Assembly: GCF_902497785.1 (NCBI RefSeq)
Contig: NZ_CABVHK010000004.1
Location: 248,001-312,000, forward strand
From: Pseudomonas fluorescens
GTDB taxonomy: Bacteria; Pseudomonadota; Gammaproteobacteria; Pseudomonadales; Pseudomonadaceae
Reading direction: 5' to 3'
DNA: 64,000 nucleotides
Shown: positions 44,980 to 54,256 of the stretch, piece after piece
How positions within the stretch are numbered: the stretch's first letter is position 1
How the letters are laid out: every line of letters starts with the position of its first letter
Notes under the pieces: generated by a model
The model's input: the letters and a program-made list of their open reading frames with translations, nothing else
Told to the model about the DNA's origin: nothing
Database searches by the model: none
Made by a program: the position numbers and the translations under genes

Positions 44980-45450
44980 TCACTTGGAAATTGGATTGAA
45001 GGTGTAGCGGCTGATGGTGTCGATCACACAGCCAGGACGGGCCTGGCCCTCGACTTCCATGGTCATGCGCAGCACCAGTTGTACGGCGTCCCCCAGTTGT
45101 TCGGCGCGCAGGATCTGGCCGCTGCCGCGCACCCGCGAGTCGACCCTGACCGGCGCCGGGAAGCGCACCCGGTCGCTGCCGTAATTGACGCCCATCGCCA
45201 TGTTTTCGAGGATCAACAACTGCGGCATGAACAGATTCGCCAGGGACTGCGTCAGGTAGCCATGAGCAATGCAGGCGCCAAACGGGCCGCTGGCAGCGCG
45301 CACCGGGTCGACATGAATCCACTGGTGATCACTGGTGGCTTCGGCGAACAGGTCGATGCGCTGCTGGTCAATGGTCAACCAGTCGGTATGGCCCAGGTCC
45401 AGGCCTTCGGCAGCCAGTAGATCCTGGGCGGTGCGGAACACGTGACTCAT
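44980..45450 (-). CDS. MaoC-family (R)-specific enoyl-CoA hydratase
   Basis: A 156-residue hot-dog-fold hydratase. The active-site signature is FAEATSDHQWIHVDPVRAAS, with the Asp and His of hydratase 2, followed by IAHGYLTQSLANLFMPQL. It hydrates trans-2-enoyl-CoA. It sits between an SDR and a thiolase gene in the steroid cluster, so dehydrogenase, hydratase and thiolase activities are contiguous. The exact substrate is not given by the sequence. Confidence 0.85.
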   Translation of the reverse strand: MSHVFRTAQDLLAAEGLDLGHTDWLTIDQQRIDLFAEATSDHQWIHVDPVRAASGPFGACIAHGYLTQSLANLFMPQLLILENMAMGVNYGSDRVRFPAPVRVDSRVRGSGQILRAEQLGDAVQLVLRMTMEVEGQARPGCVIDTISRYTFNPISK

Positions 45451-45460
45451 GATTGAACCC

Positions 45461-46246
45461 TCACGCCTGCTGTGAACTGACGGACAGCACTTCGCCCACC
45501 ATGTAGGAGGCGTAGTCGCTGGCGAGGAACATCATCACGTTGGCCACTTCCCAGACTTCGGCGGCGCGACCGAACGCCTCGCGCCCCGCCAGGCTGGCGA
45601 GCAGTTCTTCACTCGAGGCTTTCTTGAGAAAATCGTGCAACGCAATCGATGGCGAGACCGCGTTGATGCGCACCCCGAACTCGGCAGCTTCCAGGGCACT
45701 GCAGCGGGTCAGCGCCATGACTCCGGCCTTGGCGGCGGCGTAATGTGCCTGTTCCTTCTGCGCGCGCCAGCCGAGCACCGAAGCATTGTTGACGATGGCT
45801 CCGGCACCACGCTGCTGCATGTGCGGCAACATCGCACGGGTCATGCGGAACGTACCGGTAAGGGTGACGTCCAGCACCCGCAGCCATTCTTCGTCGGTCA
45901 TGTCCACCACGCGTTTCTGACCGCCAAGGCCGGCGTTGTTGATCAGCACATCGACCCCGTCCAACACCTCTTCAGCTGCCGCCACCAACGCTTGGACTTC
46001 GTCCTCGACGGTGACATTGCACAACTGGCCATAAATCGCCTGCAGGCCGGTCTCGGCCTTGAGGCGCTCCACCGCTTCTTCCAGCCGGCGCGGATGGACG
46101 TCGGAAATCATCAGCGCCCGGCAACCCTCCTCGGCACTGCGCCGGGCCGCCGAATAACCGATGCCGGCACCGGCGGCAGCGGTAATCAACACCGACTTGC
46201 CGGCCAGCAATTGATGTCCAGGAACATAAGGGGGGGCGTGTTTCAC
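45461..46246 (-). CDS. Short-chain dehydrogenase/reductase of the steroid cluster
   Basis: A 261-residue SDR. It has a degenerate dinucleotide-binding motif (ITAAAGAGIGYSAARR instead of TGxxxGxG), NNAG (VLINNAGLGGQKRV), and the catalytic Ser-Tyr-Lys in NNASVLGWRAQKEQAHYAAA. The phrase NNASVLGWRAQ...HYAAAKAGVMALTRCSALEA closely recalls an SDR encoded beside echA20 and ipd genes in the mycobacterial cholesterol region. It lacks a C-terminal Gly-rich end (VLSVSSQQA), as does that homolog. The reaction is unassigned. Confidence 0.82.
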   Translation of the reverse strand: MKHAPPYVPGHQLLAGKSVLITAAAGAGIGYSAARRSAEEGCRALMISDVHPRRLEEAVERLKAETGLQAIYGQLCNVTVEDEVQALVAAAEEVLDGVDVLINNAGLGGQKRVVDMTDEEWLRVLDVTLTGTFRMTRAMLPHMQQRGAGAIVNNASVLGWRAQKEQAHYAAAKAGVMALTRCSALEAAEFGVRINAVSPSIALHDFLKKASSEELLASLAGREAFGRAAEVWEVANVMMFLASDYASYMVGEVLSVSSQQA

Positions 46247-46330
46247 AGCGTCTACCTCCGAAGAAATGTATACGCTGCATTTGTACGGACGAGGCCGGTC
46301 GGGCGCATCGTCAAAATGGGGTAGAAAGGC

Positions 46331-47209
46331 TCAGCTCCCCCAGACCTTCTGGGCCTTTGGTGCTTCGGCGAGGATTGCATCCACCACGGGGCCGATTTCT
46401 TCGACCTGCCACATCGCGCCCTTGTCGCGAGTGACGCCCGTACGCCAGCCGTCACCGAGGGAGATTCTGCCGCCCTGGCTCTCAAAGATATGGCCGGTGA
46501 CGTGAGCCGACGCCGGGCTGCCCAGCCACACCACCAGCGGGGCGACGTTTTCTGCGGCCCAGGCATCGAAGCTGCCGTCTTCGGGTTTCTTGACCATGTC
46601 GGGCATCGCGCTTTCGGTCATCGAGGTCCGTGCAGCCGGCGCCAGGGCGTTGGCGGTAACGCCATAGCGCGCCAGTTCCGCCGCTTGCACCAGGGTCAAC
46701 GCCGCGATGCCGCCCTTGGCCGCCGAATAATTGGACTGCCCCACCGAGCCCTGCAGCCCAGCGCCGGAGCTGGTGTTTATGATGCGCGCATCAACCGGCG
46801 TGCCGGCCTTGGCTAGGTCGCGCCAGCGCCGACCGAGGATGTTGGCAATGCAGTAATGCCCCTTGAGGTGCACGCGCATGACCATGTCCCAGTCTTCTTC
46901 GCTGAGACTGATGAACATGCGGTCGCGCAACACACCGGCGTTGTTGATCAACACATGCACTTCACCAAACCTCGCCAGCGCCGCATCGACGATGCGCTGG
47001 GCGGTGGCAAGGGTGGTAATGTCATCGCTGTTAGCGATGGCCTGGCCACCCTTGGCGCGGATATCCCCCGCCACATCTTCGGCGGCTTCGGCGCGAATAT
47101 CGTTGACCACCACATTGGCCCCTTGCGCGGCGAATGCCAGGGCGTAAGCGCGACCGAGGCCGCCACCGGCCCCGGTGATGATCACGGTGCGGTCTGCACA
47201 CATCGTCAT
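46331..47209 (-). CDS. SDR, 17beta-hydroxysteroid dehydrogenase 4 / MFE-2 type
   Basis: A 292-residue SDR with ITGAGGGLGRAYALAFAAQG, NDIRAEAAEDVAGDIRAKGG, NNAGVLRDRMFISLSEEDWD and the active site SSGAGLQGSVGQSNYSAAKG. The NNAGxLRDRxF pattern is that of the MFE-2/Hsd4 dehydrogenase family, which oxidises (R)-3-hydroxyacyl-CoA or 17beta-hydroxysteroids. The MaoC hydratase in the same operon produces (R)-3-hydroxyacyl-CoA, so the two could act in sequence. The ATG at 47209 has AGGAGTC upstream. Confidence 0.85.
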   Translation of the reverse strand: MTMCADRTVIITGAGGGLGRAYALAFAAQGANVVVNDIRAEAAEDVAGDIRAKGGQAIANSDDITTLATAQRIVDAALARFGEVHVLINNAGVLRDRMFISLSEEDWDMVMRVHLKGHYCIANILGRRWRDLAKAGTPVDARIINTSSGAGLQGSVGQSNYSAAKGGIAALTLVQAAELARYGVTANALAPAARTSMTESAMPDMVKKPEDGSFDAWAAENVAPLVVWLGSPASAHVTGHIFESQGGRISLGDGWRTGVTRDKGAMWQVEEIGPVVDAILAEAPKAQKVWGS

Positions 47210-47268
47210 GTTTGACTCCTCAGATTTTTTAGTCGGCCGCTCACTTGAAACGGCGGCCCGCAGCAAAA

Positions 47269-48420
47269 CTACAAGCGTTCGATGATTGTCACGTTGGCCT
47301 GGCCGCCGCCTTCGCACATGGTCTGCAGGCCATAACGACCGCCGCTGCATTCCAGCTCGTTGAGCAGCGTGGTCATCAAGCGTGCCCCAGTCGCGCCCAA
47401 CGGATGCCCCAGGGCAATCGCGCCGCCGTTGACGTTGGTGCGCGCCGGGTCGTAATCCAGCTCCTTGGCCCAGGCCATCACCACCGAGGCGAAAGCTTCG
47501 TTGATCTCGACCCGGTCGATGTCGGCCATGCTCAGGCCACTTTTGGCCAAGGCGCGGCGGGTGGCGGCTATCGGCGCGGTGAGGTGCCAGATCGGATCGT
47601 CACCGAGCACGGTCAAATGATGAATCCGCGCCCGCGGCGTCAGGTCATAGCGCTTGAGGGCGGCTTCCGACACCACCAACAGCGCGGCCGAGGCGTCGCA
47701 GGTCTGGCTCGACACCGCTGCGGTGATCGAGGGGAACTGCGGGTCCACCGGTTGCAACTCGGCCATCTTCGCCAGGCTGCTGTGACGCGGCGTTTCATCC
47801 ACCGCCAGCCCTTGGCACGTGACGATTTCCCGGGCGAAGCGGCCACTGGCGATAGCGGCCAACGCCTTTTCATGGCTTTGCAAGGCAAACTCCTCCATTT
47901 GCTCGCGGCTGATTTGCCAGTGGTCGGCAATCCGTTGCGCGGCGTAGAACTGGTTGACCTGTTGCTGACCGAACCGCGCCTGCCAGCCGACGCTGCCCGA
48001 GAATGGATCGGCAAATCCCAAGGGCTGACCGGCAAGCATCGCCGAGGAAATCGGGATCTGGGTCATGGTTTGCACCCCGCCCACCGCGACCACATCCTGG
48101 GTCCCGCTCATCACCGCCTGCGCGGCAAAATGCAGCGCCTGTTGCGACGAGCCGCACTGGCGATCCACGGTGGTACCGGGCACCGTCAGCGGCAACCCGG
48201 CGGCCAGCCAACTGGTGCGGGCGATGTCGCCGGCCTGTGAACCAATGGTGTCGACGCAACCGAATATCACATCATCGTAATCCTCGGCGGGGATCACATT
48301 GCGCTCCACCAGCGCCTTGAGCACGTGGGCACCGAGGTCAATGGCGTGGATCTGGCTCAACGAGCCCTTGCGCCGGCCGGTCGGGCTGCGCAGTGCATCA
48401 ACGATATAGGCTTGGGCCAT
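47269..48420 (-). CDS. Acetyl-CoA acetyltransferase, FadA6-like
   Basis: A 383-residue thiolase: nucleophile Cys89 in [20 protein letters not shown], His in [20 protein letters not shown], and the C-terminal [40 protein letters not shown] and IPISSAM are shared with mycobacterial FadA6, a thiolase of steroid ring C/D degradation. It starts 3 bases before the preceding acyl-CoA dehydrogenase stop region, in one operon. Confidence 0.9.
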   Translation of the reverse strand: MAQAYIVDALRSPTGRRKGSLSQIHAIDLGAHVLKALVERNVIPAEDYDDVIFGCVDTIGSQAGDIARTSWLAAGLPLTVPGTTVDRQCGSSQQALHFAAQAVMSGTQDVVAVGGVQTMTQIPISSAMLAGQPLGFADPFSGSVGWQARFGQQQVNQFYAAQRIADHWQISREQMEEFALQSHEKALAAIASGRFAREIVTCQGLAVDETPRHSSLAKMAELQPVDPQFPSITAAVSSQTCDASAALLVVSEAALKRYDLTPRARIHHLTVLGDDPIWHLTAPIAATRRALAKSGLSMADIDRVEINEAFASVVMAWAKELDYDPARTNVNGGAIALGHPLGATGARLMTTLLNELECSGGRYGLQTMCEGGGQANVTIIERL

Positions 48421-48423
48421 GGG

Positions 48424-49482
48424 TCATTCCTCGAAAGTGTGCCCCGGCCCCAGGCCGGTGGTGTCGGCGAACAGGTAGTCGCTGACACGGGTTTTGTGAA
48501 AGCCGCGATCACCCCAGGATGGATCGAGGGCCCAGGCGCGCTTCATGAACATCTGCAGATCCACTTCCCAGGTGTAGCCCATCGCGCCATGCACCTGAAT
48601 GCCCTTGCGCGCAGCAATCCAGCTCGCTTCGTTGGCTGCCAGGCGCGCCTGGGACACCCACACGCCGGCGTTCACATCGCCCCGGGCGATGGCATGGGCG
48701 GCGCGGTACAACACGGGCTTGGCCTGTTCGATGTAGCGCGCTACATCGGCCAGGTGGTGCTTGACCGCCTGGAAGCTGCCGATCGGCTTGCCGAACTGTT
48801 TGCGCTGGGCCACATAGTCCACCGACAGGTCGAGCATGCGCTGCGCCAGCCCGAGCAATTGCCCGGCCACCGACAGCGCACCACGGTCCAGAACGCACGC
48901 CAACAACGCACGCCCCTGTTCACCACTGGCGATGCAGGTGACCGGCCCAGGGTTCCAGGTCACCTGGCCCAGACGCCGCGAGGCATCGATGCTCGGCTGG
49001 TTTTGCACATCCACGTGGGCGCGCGGCACCACGTGGATGTCATCGCCGTCGCTAAGGATCAGCACTTCAGCCGAATGCGCATCGCTGACCAGGGGATTGA
49101 CCGGATGACTGATCGCCAGACGCAGGCTGCCATCGGCAATCCGTGGCAACAGCGCGGCGCGGGCCGGATGCTGCGCCGGCAGGGCCGCGAGCAGGCCACA
49201 GGCAACATAAGCCGTATCGGCCAATGAATCGGGAATGGCGTAGTAGCCCAGCTCCTGGCTCATCAACGCCCAGGTCACGTCATCCATGCCCAGGCCACCT
49301 TCCGCCTCAGGCACCGATAGGGCCGTCAGCCCCTGCTCGGCAATTTTGTTGCGCAGATCGCGGGAACGCCCGACATCGGTTTCCCAGATTTCCCGGAGCA
49401 TTTCAGGGGCGGCTTCGGTCATCAGGAAGCGACTGATGGCTTCGCGGAACGCCAACTGGTCGTCGTTGAAAGTGAAGTCCAT
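48424..49482 (-). CDS. Acyl-CoA dehydrogenase, FAD-binding partner subunit (pair 1)
   Basis: A 352-residue acyl-CoA dehydrogenase, shorter than usual. It has the FAD-contacting RKQFGKPIGSFQAVKHHLAD and QVHGAMGYTWEVDLQMFMKR, but no Glu in the catalytic GFERG position. This is the pattern of one subunit of the alpha2-beta2 dehydrogenases of steroid catabolism (ChsE1-ChsE2 type), in which each gene supplies half of the active site. The partner is the adjacent gene at 49492-50655. Confidence 0.87.
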   Translation of the reverse strand: MDFTFNDDQLAFREAISRFLMTEAAPEMLREIWETDVGRSRDLRNKIAEQGLTALSVPEAEGGLGMDDVTWALMSQELGYYAIPDSLADTAYVACGLLAALPAQHPARAALLPRIADGSLRLAISHPVNPLVSDAHSAEVLILSDGDDIHVVPRAHVDVQNQPSIDASRRLGQVTWNPGPVTCIASGEQGRALLACVLDRGALSVAGQLLGLAQRMLDLSVDYVAQRKQFGKPIGSFQAVKHHLADVARYIEQAKPVLYRAAHAIARGDVNAGVWVSQARLAANEASWIAARKGIQVHGAMGYTWEVDLQMFMKRAWALDPSWGDRGFHKTRVSDYLFADTTGLGPGHTFEE

Positions 49483-49491
49483 GGCGGTTCC

Positions 49492-50655
49492 TTATTTCGG
49501 CAAACCGAGCATGCGCTCGGCGATGATGTTGCGCTGGATTTCGTTGGTCCCGGCGTAGATCGGCCCGGCCTGGGCAAACAGGAAGCCCTCCAGCCAGCCC
49601 GCCGCATCGCCCGCTTGCGCACCTTTTGCCAACAGCTCGCCACGGGTGCCGAGAATGCGCATGGCAGTCTCGTGCAGCTTCAGGTCCAGCTCCGACCAGA
49701 TGATTTTGTTGATGCTTGATTCGGCACCGATTTGCTCACCGCGGCTCAAGCGCCCCACCGTGTGATAGGCCGACAGCGCATAAGCTTCGGCCGTCATCCA
49801 GGTGTCCAGCACGGCATCGCGCAGGCCGGGATCACGGTCGGCACTGGCGCGATTGGCTTTGTACAGCTCGACCAGTTTGCGCGCCGGAGCCAGGAAGCGG
49901 GCGGGCGAACGCAGCAGCAACCCGCGCTCGAAACCGGCGGTGGCCATCGCCACATGCCAACCCTGCCCTTCGCCGCCAATGCGGTTGGCGACCGGCACGC
50001 GCACGTCGTCGAAAAATACCTCGGCGAAGGATTCCTTGCCGTTAAGCGCCTTGATCGGGCGAATGCTGACCCCCGGCGTATCCAGCGGCACCATGACAAA
50101 CGACAAGCCATGGTGACGGGTCGATCCCGGCTCGCTGCGGAACAGGCCAAACAGCCAGTCAGCAAAAGTCGCCCGGCTCGACCAGGTTTTCTGCCCATTG
50201 ATCACGTAGTGGTCGCCATCGAGCACAGCCTTGCTGGTAATCGCCGCCATGTCGGACCCGGCATTAGGCTCCGACCAGCCTTGCGCCCACATGTCCAGGC
50301 TGGCGGCCATGCGCGGCAGAAATCGCTGCTTCTGCTCCTCGGTGCCAAACTCCATCAGGGTCGGCCCTAGCAGCAACTGGCCATTTTGGTTGATGCGCAT
50401 CGGCGCGCCCGCACCGTAATACTCTTCTTCGAAAATCAGCCACTCGATCAGGTCGCAACCACGACCGCCGAGATCGGCCGGCCACATCACCATCGACCAG
50501 CGGCTCTCGAACAGCTTGGCCTCCCAGGCGCGGTGCTGTTCAAAACCCTCGCGGGTGTCGTAACTGGCCAGCGGTTCGTGTGGCAGGTTGGCTGCCAGCC
50601 AGGCGCGGACTTCGGCGCGGAAGGCGGTTTGCTTGGGGGTGTAAGTCAGGTCCAT
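49492..50655 (-). CDS. Acyl-CoA dehydrogenase, catalytic partner subunit (pair 1)
   Basis: A 387-residue acyl-CoA dehydrogenase with WAQGWSEPNAGSDMAAI (flavin/substrate loop), the probable catalytic base Glu243 in AGFERGLLL, and the end IYAGTNEIQRNIIAERMLGL. It lacks the RxQFGxxI FAD-arginine motif, which its neighbour supplies. The two genes are 9 bases apart and should form a heterotetramer acting on a steroid-derived CoA thioester. Confidence 0.88.
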   Translation of the reverse strand: MDLTYTPKQTAFRAEVRAWLAANLPHEPLASYDTREGFEQHRAWEAKLFESRWSMVMWPADLGGRGCDLIEWLIFEEEYYGAGAPMRINQNGQLLLGPTLMEFGTEEQKQRFLPRMAASLDMWAQGWSEPNAGSDMAAITSKAVLDGDHYVINGQKTWSSRATFADWLFGLFRSEPGSTRHHGLSFVMVPLDTPGVSIRPIKALNGKESFAEVFFDDVRVPVANRIGGEGQGWHVAMATAGFERGLLLRSPARFLAPARKLVELYKANRASADRDPGLRDAVLDTWMTAEAYALSAYHTVGRLSRGEQIGAESSINKIIWSELDLKLHETAMRILGTRGELLAKGAQAGDAAGWLEGFLFAQAGPIYAGTNEIQRNIIAERMLGLPK

Positions 50656-50664
50656 GGCGTTATC

Positions 50665-51417
50665 TCAGAACTTGGCGTCGCGTTTTTCGACGAAGGCCCG
50701 GCGCGTTTCCGCAGAGTCCGGGCTGCTATAGGCCTGCATGGTGAAACCCTGCTCCCAGCGGTATTTGTCTTCCAGGTTGCCGTCTTCGATGCCGTTCAAG
50801 GCTTCCTTGGCGATGCGGATCATGCCCGGGCTTTTTTCAGCGATTTTCGCCGCGATGGCCAACGCGGTTTCGCGCAGTTGGTCCCTGGGCACGATGCGTT
50901 CGATAAAGCCGTATTGCAGGGCATCCGGTGCGCTGATGCTGTCGCCGGTAAAAAACAGGTAGCGGACTTTTTGCACCGGGAACAACCGCTGCAGGTGCGC
51001 ACCGCCGCCCATGGCACCGCGGTCGACTTCCGGCAGGGCAAAGGTCGCGCACTCCGAGGCGACGACAATATCTGCCGCACCGGTGATGCCAATGCCACCG
51101 CCGAGGACAAAACCATGCACCGCGACAATCACCGGCACCGGGTTGCGGTGCACGGCCTTGAACGTGGCGTAGTTACCCGAATTGACCTGGACGATGCGCT
51201 CCGGGTATTTGTCCAGTTCCTTGATGTCGACCCCGGCGCAAAAACCGCGACCTTCAGCGCGAATCACGATCACCCGCACTTCGGGGTTGGCACCCAGAGC
51301 TTCTATCTGTTGCGCCAGGGCGTGCCATTCGCCGCTGTCGAGGGCGTTGACCGGAGGTTTGGCGATCACCAGTTCAGCGATCCCCTGATTGAGTTGCGTG
51401 GTAAATGCCTGGTTCAC
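50665..51417 (-). CDS. echA20: EchA20-like ring D-opening CoA hydrolase/hydratase
   Basis: A 250-residue crotonase that strongly resembles mycobacterial EchA20, the enzyme that hydrolytically opens ring D in steroid C/D degradation. Shared stretches are RAEGRGFCAGVDIKELD, FVLGGGIGITGAADIVVASE, FALPEVDRGAMGGGAHLQRL, AKEALNGIED and the YRWEQGFTM ending. The start is GTG 51417, which overlaps the ipdC stop (GTGA) and has GGAG upstream; an open frame to 51489 would overlap ipdC further. Confidence 0.88.
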   Translation of the reverse strand: MNQAFTTQLNQGIAELVIAKPPVNALDSGEWHALAQQIEALGANPEVRVIVIRAEGRGFCAGVDIKELDKYPERIVQVNSGNYATFKAVHRNPVPVIVAVHGFVLGGGIGITGAADIVVASECATFALPEVDRGAMGGGAHLQRLFPVQKVRYLFFTGDSISAPDALQYGFIERIVPRDQLRETALAIAAKIAEKSPGMIRIAKEALNGIEDGNLEDKYRWEQGFTMQAYSSPDSAETRRAFVEKRDAKF

Positions 51418-52526
51418 AGGAGTTCTCCGAGACTGGCGGGATGAATTGAGGTGGGCGATTGGCTGCGTGCCAGTAGCGCATCCAGGCATTGCCGGGCTTC
51501 GACGGCGATGCTTTCGATGACTTCGCCACAGGTGAGTAACTCACCAATGGCCGCCGCGACCTGGCCGCTGGACAAGATGCCTTCGTCCGGGACGCCATCG
51601 ACCATCGAGCGCTGCAACAGCACCGGCTGGTTTGCCGCCATGACGACCTGCGACAGTTGCGAGGGGTCTTCACGCAAGGCCCGGATAAACACTGAAGCCA
51701 TGTGACTCAGGCTCATGCCGGTCTGCTGCTTCCATTGCCAGGCGCTGCCCAGGGCAATGCGCAGGCGCCCGAATGAGCCGGCCCGCTCCAGATGATTGAT
51801 GAAGCGGTTTTCGATCATGCGGTGGCGCATGCCATCCACTGCGGTGGTCACGCGGACATGCTGCGGATCGTTGACCTTCAGGTAGCGTTCCAGGGTCGCA
51901 GCCGGTGTCGGCGATTCGCGGGTCATGAGAAACCGCGTACCCATGGCAATCCCGGCCCCCCCGGCGGCCAGCACCGAAGCGAGGCCGCGGCCGGTGGAGA
52001 AACCGCCCGCTGCGATCACTGGCACCTTGACTGCCGCCAGCACCTGGGGCAGCAGGATCGAACTGGGCACACCGCCGGTATGACCGCCACCTTCGCCGCC
52101 CTGCACGGTGATCATGTCGGCGCCCAGTTCGACGGCCTTGAGCGCGTGTTTCAAGGCACCCACAGTCGGGATGCACAACACATTGGCCGCCTTGAACCGC
52201 GCGATGGTCTGTTTGTCGGGGCCACGGCCGTAGCTCACGGCACGCAGGCGGTATTGAATCGCCAGGTCGACGCACTGGGCGGCGTTGTCCTGGAACATAT
52301 GAAAGTTGAGACCAAAATTGCTGCCGCCGGTGGCGTCGATCACCTTGCGGATTTCGCCTTCCAGTTCATCGGCGGCAATGGTCGCCCCGGCCAGGAAACC
52401 GAAGCCTCCGGCTTGCGTGGTACCAATCACCAGGTTGGCATCGGCGACCCAGCCCATGGCAGTTTGAATGATCGGGTAACGGCAACCTAGGGCTTCGGTC
52501 AGCGGCGTCTGCAGCCAGCGGTTCAT
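51414..52526 (-). CDS. ipdC: Nitronate monooxygenase-family flavoenzyme IpdC
   Basis: A 370-residue FMN enzyme of the NMO/2-nitropropane dioxygenase fold. GCRYPIIQTAMGWVADANLV, TVQGGEGGGHTGGVPSSILL, VPVIAAGGFSTGRGLASVLA and GIAMGTRFLMT mark the phosphate- and flavin-binding barrel. IpdC participates in ring C/D degradation, where it dehydrogenates a bicyclic CoA thioester. The flanking echA20, ipdA and ipdB genes make this assignment firm rather than a true nitronate oxidase. The ATG overlaps the stop of the preceding gene (ATGA). Confidence 0.9.
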   Translation of the reverse strand: MNRWLQTPLTEALGCRYPIIQTAMGWVADANLVIGTTQAGGFGFLAGATIAADELEGEIRKVIDATGGSNFGLNFHMFQDNAAQCVDLAIQYRLRAVSYGRGPDKQTIARFKAANVLCIPTVGALKHALKAVELGADMITVQGGEGGGHTGGVPSSILLPQVLAAVKVPVIAAGGFSTGRGLASVLAAGGAGIAMGTRFLMTRESPTPAATLERYLKVNDPQHVRVTTAVDGMRHRMIENRFINHLERAGSFGRLRIALGSAWQWKQQTGMSLSHMASVFIRALREDPSQLSQVVMAANQPVLLQRSMVDGVPDEGILSSGQVAAAIGELLTCGEVIESIAVEARQCLDALLARSQSPTSIHPASLGELL

Positions 52527-53431
52527 TGGCTTTTGTCCTCGGCCTGCTTGTTGGCGCGGGCCATGCCCTTGGCGTCGAAGCCGCCCAGCTTGTCGCCGGA
52601 CAACAGCTCGTTATGAGCGTGGGCAAAGTGGTGCCAGGCGAACACCGCATCCATCGCCGTGCGCTTGCCTTGCAGGTCTTCGACGTGGTTGATCGCCTGC
52701 TTGGTCAGGGCCAGCCCCATACGTGGCTGACGGGCAATGCCGGCGGCCAGGTCGTAAGTCGCCTGCTCCAGCTCTTCGCGCGGGACCATGCGGTTGACCA
52801 TGCCCACTTGCCAGGCGCGGCTGGCGCTCATGCGGTCGCCGGTGAAGAGAAACTCCTTGGCGATACGCGGGTTCATTTCATAGGGATGGGCAAAATATTC
52901 CACCCCCGGAATGCCCATGCGCACCACCGGATCCTGGAAAAACGCATCGTCGCTGGCGACGATCAGGTCGCAGACCCAGGCCAGCATCAGCCCGCCGGCG
53001 ATGCACGCACCATGGACCATCGCGATGGTCGGCTTGGGCAGTTCGCGCCAGCGCCGGCACATGCCCAGGTACACCTCTTGCTCGCGAGCATACAGTTGCT
53101 CGCCACCGGGCTTGTTGGTGTGATCCCACCACAGGTGTGCGCGCTCGAATGGTTTGTCGATATCCCGTCCTGGCGTGCCGATATCGTGGCCCGCCGAGAA
53201 GTGTTTACCGTTGCCACGCAGGACGATGACCTTGACGTTGTCATCGTTCACCGCCTCGCGGAACGCGGCGTCGAGGGCGTAGGTCATCTGCGAGTTTTGC
53301 GCATTGTTGAAGGTCGGCCGGTTCAGCGTCAGCGTGGCGATGCCCTCGGCCACGCTGTAGAGCACCGGGGTGTCCGTCTCGTAGACGGCGTTGTCCGGGC
53401 GGACGATGAACTCACTGTCGCTGCTGTGCAT
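52523..53431 (-). CDS. Enoyl-CoA hydratase/isomerase family protein (steroid cluster)
   Basis: A 302-residue crotonase-fold protein with LTLNRPTFNNAQNSQMTYAL, the oxyanion-hole stretches GNGKHFSAGHDIG and MVHGACIAGGLMLAWVCDLI, and a long insertion (DIDKPFERAHLWWDHTNKPG) after the first. The insertion and C-terminal HHFAHAHNE segment define a longer subgroup than EchA20. It is encoded between ipdB and ipdC, so it acts in ring C/D or following beta-oxidation; the exact step is not known. RBS AAGGAGG precedes the ATG. Confidence 0.85.
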   Translation of the reverse strand: MHSSDSEFIVRPDNAVYETDTPVLYSVAEGIATLTLNRPTFNNAQNSQMTYALDAAFREAVNDDNVKVIVLRGNGKHFSAGHDIGTPGRDIDKPFERAHLWWDHTNKPGGEQLYAREQEVYLGMCRRWRELPKPTIAMVHGACIAGGLMLAWVCDLIVASDDAFFQDPVVRMGIPGVEYFAHPYEMNPRIAKEFLFTGDRMSASRAWQVGMVNRMVPREELEQATYDLAAGIARQPRMGLALTKQAINHVEDLQGKRTAMDAVFAWHHFAHAHNELLSGDKLGGFDAKGMARANKQAEDKSQ

Positions 53432-53446
53432 GCGCGCCTCCTTGGG

Positions 53447-54244
53447 TCAGGCCGTACGGATGCCGGGCGGGTTGCCCTTGATCGCCGTGGCCCGATAATC
53501 GTGGGGGTCGAGTCGACGGATAAGCGCCAACTGTTCGTGGGTCGGTTGCACGGTTTCATGCAGCTGTGCCGACTTGAGCAACGGGAAACCGGTGTTGTCC
53601 TGGACCTGGTCGAACGTCACGCCGGGGTGCAGCGAGCGCACTTGTACAGCCCGCTCCGGTCCGTCGAAGTCGAGAACACAGAGGTCGCTGACCACGCAAC
53701 GGATGTCCATCAAGTCTCGGCGAGCGCCTGCTGGCCAACGGTCGGCCTTGAAGCCGACGCCGGAGACCATGTCCACTTCGCCGCTGACAAACACCCGGGT
53801 GTTGTGGCTGGGCACGAAGAAGGAGTTAAGGTGGTTGATGCTGTTGCCGGGCAAGCCGCGCACACCGAGGATCGCGGTCCTGGGTTTTAGATAGTCACCG
53901 ACACACGACAGGTTGGTCTGGCCCCAGCGGTCGATCTGGGTCGGCCCGATCATCGCGTGACGGCGGCCGCCCCACACGCATTCGAAGACCCGCTCGAACG
54001 ACATGTAGCCGGAATAACGCGGCACATAGTCGCCACGTGGCCCCAAGGGGATAGGCTCTTCGATCAGGAACGCCTCGCTGTCGGTCATCAACAGTTCCGG
54101 GCTGTGGGTCAGTTTGGCCAGGCTGGCACCCAGGCGCGGAATCACGCCCAGGCCGGAAGCAATCACTTCACCGTTACCGCGCCAGGCTTCAGAAGCGGCA
54201 ACGATCATCAGTTCAGCCAGGGTGAAATCACAGGTTGCAGTCAT
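53447..54244 (-). CDS. ipdB: IpdB, COCHEA-CoA hydrolase beta subunit
   Basis: A 265-residue member of the class I CoA-transferase fold. Characteristic segments are TLAELMIVAASEAWRGNGEV, GYMSFERVFECVWGGRRHAM, IGPTQIDRWGQTNLSCVGDY and LPGNSINHLNSFFVPSHNTR. With IpdA it hydrolyses the last carbocyclic ring (ring C) of steroids; despite the fold it does not transfer CoA. The gene pair ipdA-ipdB is adjacent, with 12 bases between. Confidence 0.92.
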   Translation of the reverse strand: MTATCDFTLAELMIVAASEAWRGNGEVIASGLGVIPRLGASLAKLTHSPELLMTDSEAFLIEEPIPLGPRGDYVPRYSGYMSFERVFECVWGGRRHAMIGPTQIDRWGQTNLSCVGDYLKPRTAILGVRGLPGNSINHLNSFFVPSHNTRVFVSGEVDMVSGVGFKADRWPAGARRDLMDIRCVVSDLCVLDFDGPERAVQVRSLHPGVTFDQVQDNTGFPLLKSAQLHETVQPTHEQLALIRRLDPHDYRATAIKGNPPGIRTA

Positions 54245-54256
54245 AATCGCTATTCC

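Noticed and set aside
52526..53890. Plus-strand frame of 454 codons over the hydratase and ipdB genes
   Set aside because: It crosses two well-supported minus-strand genes and shows only antisense composition.
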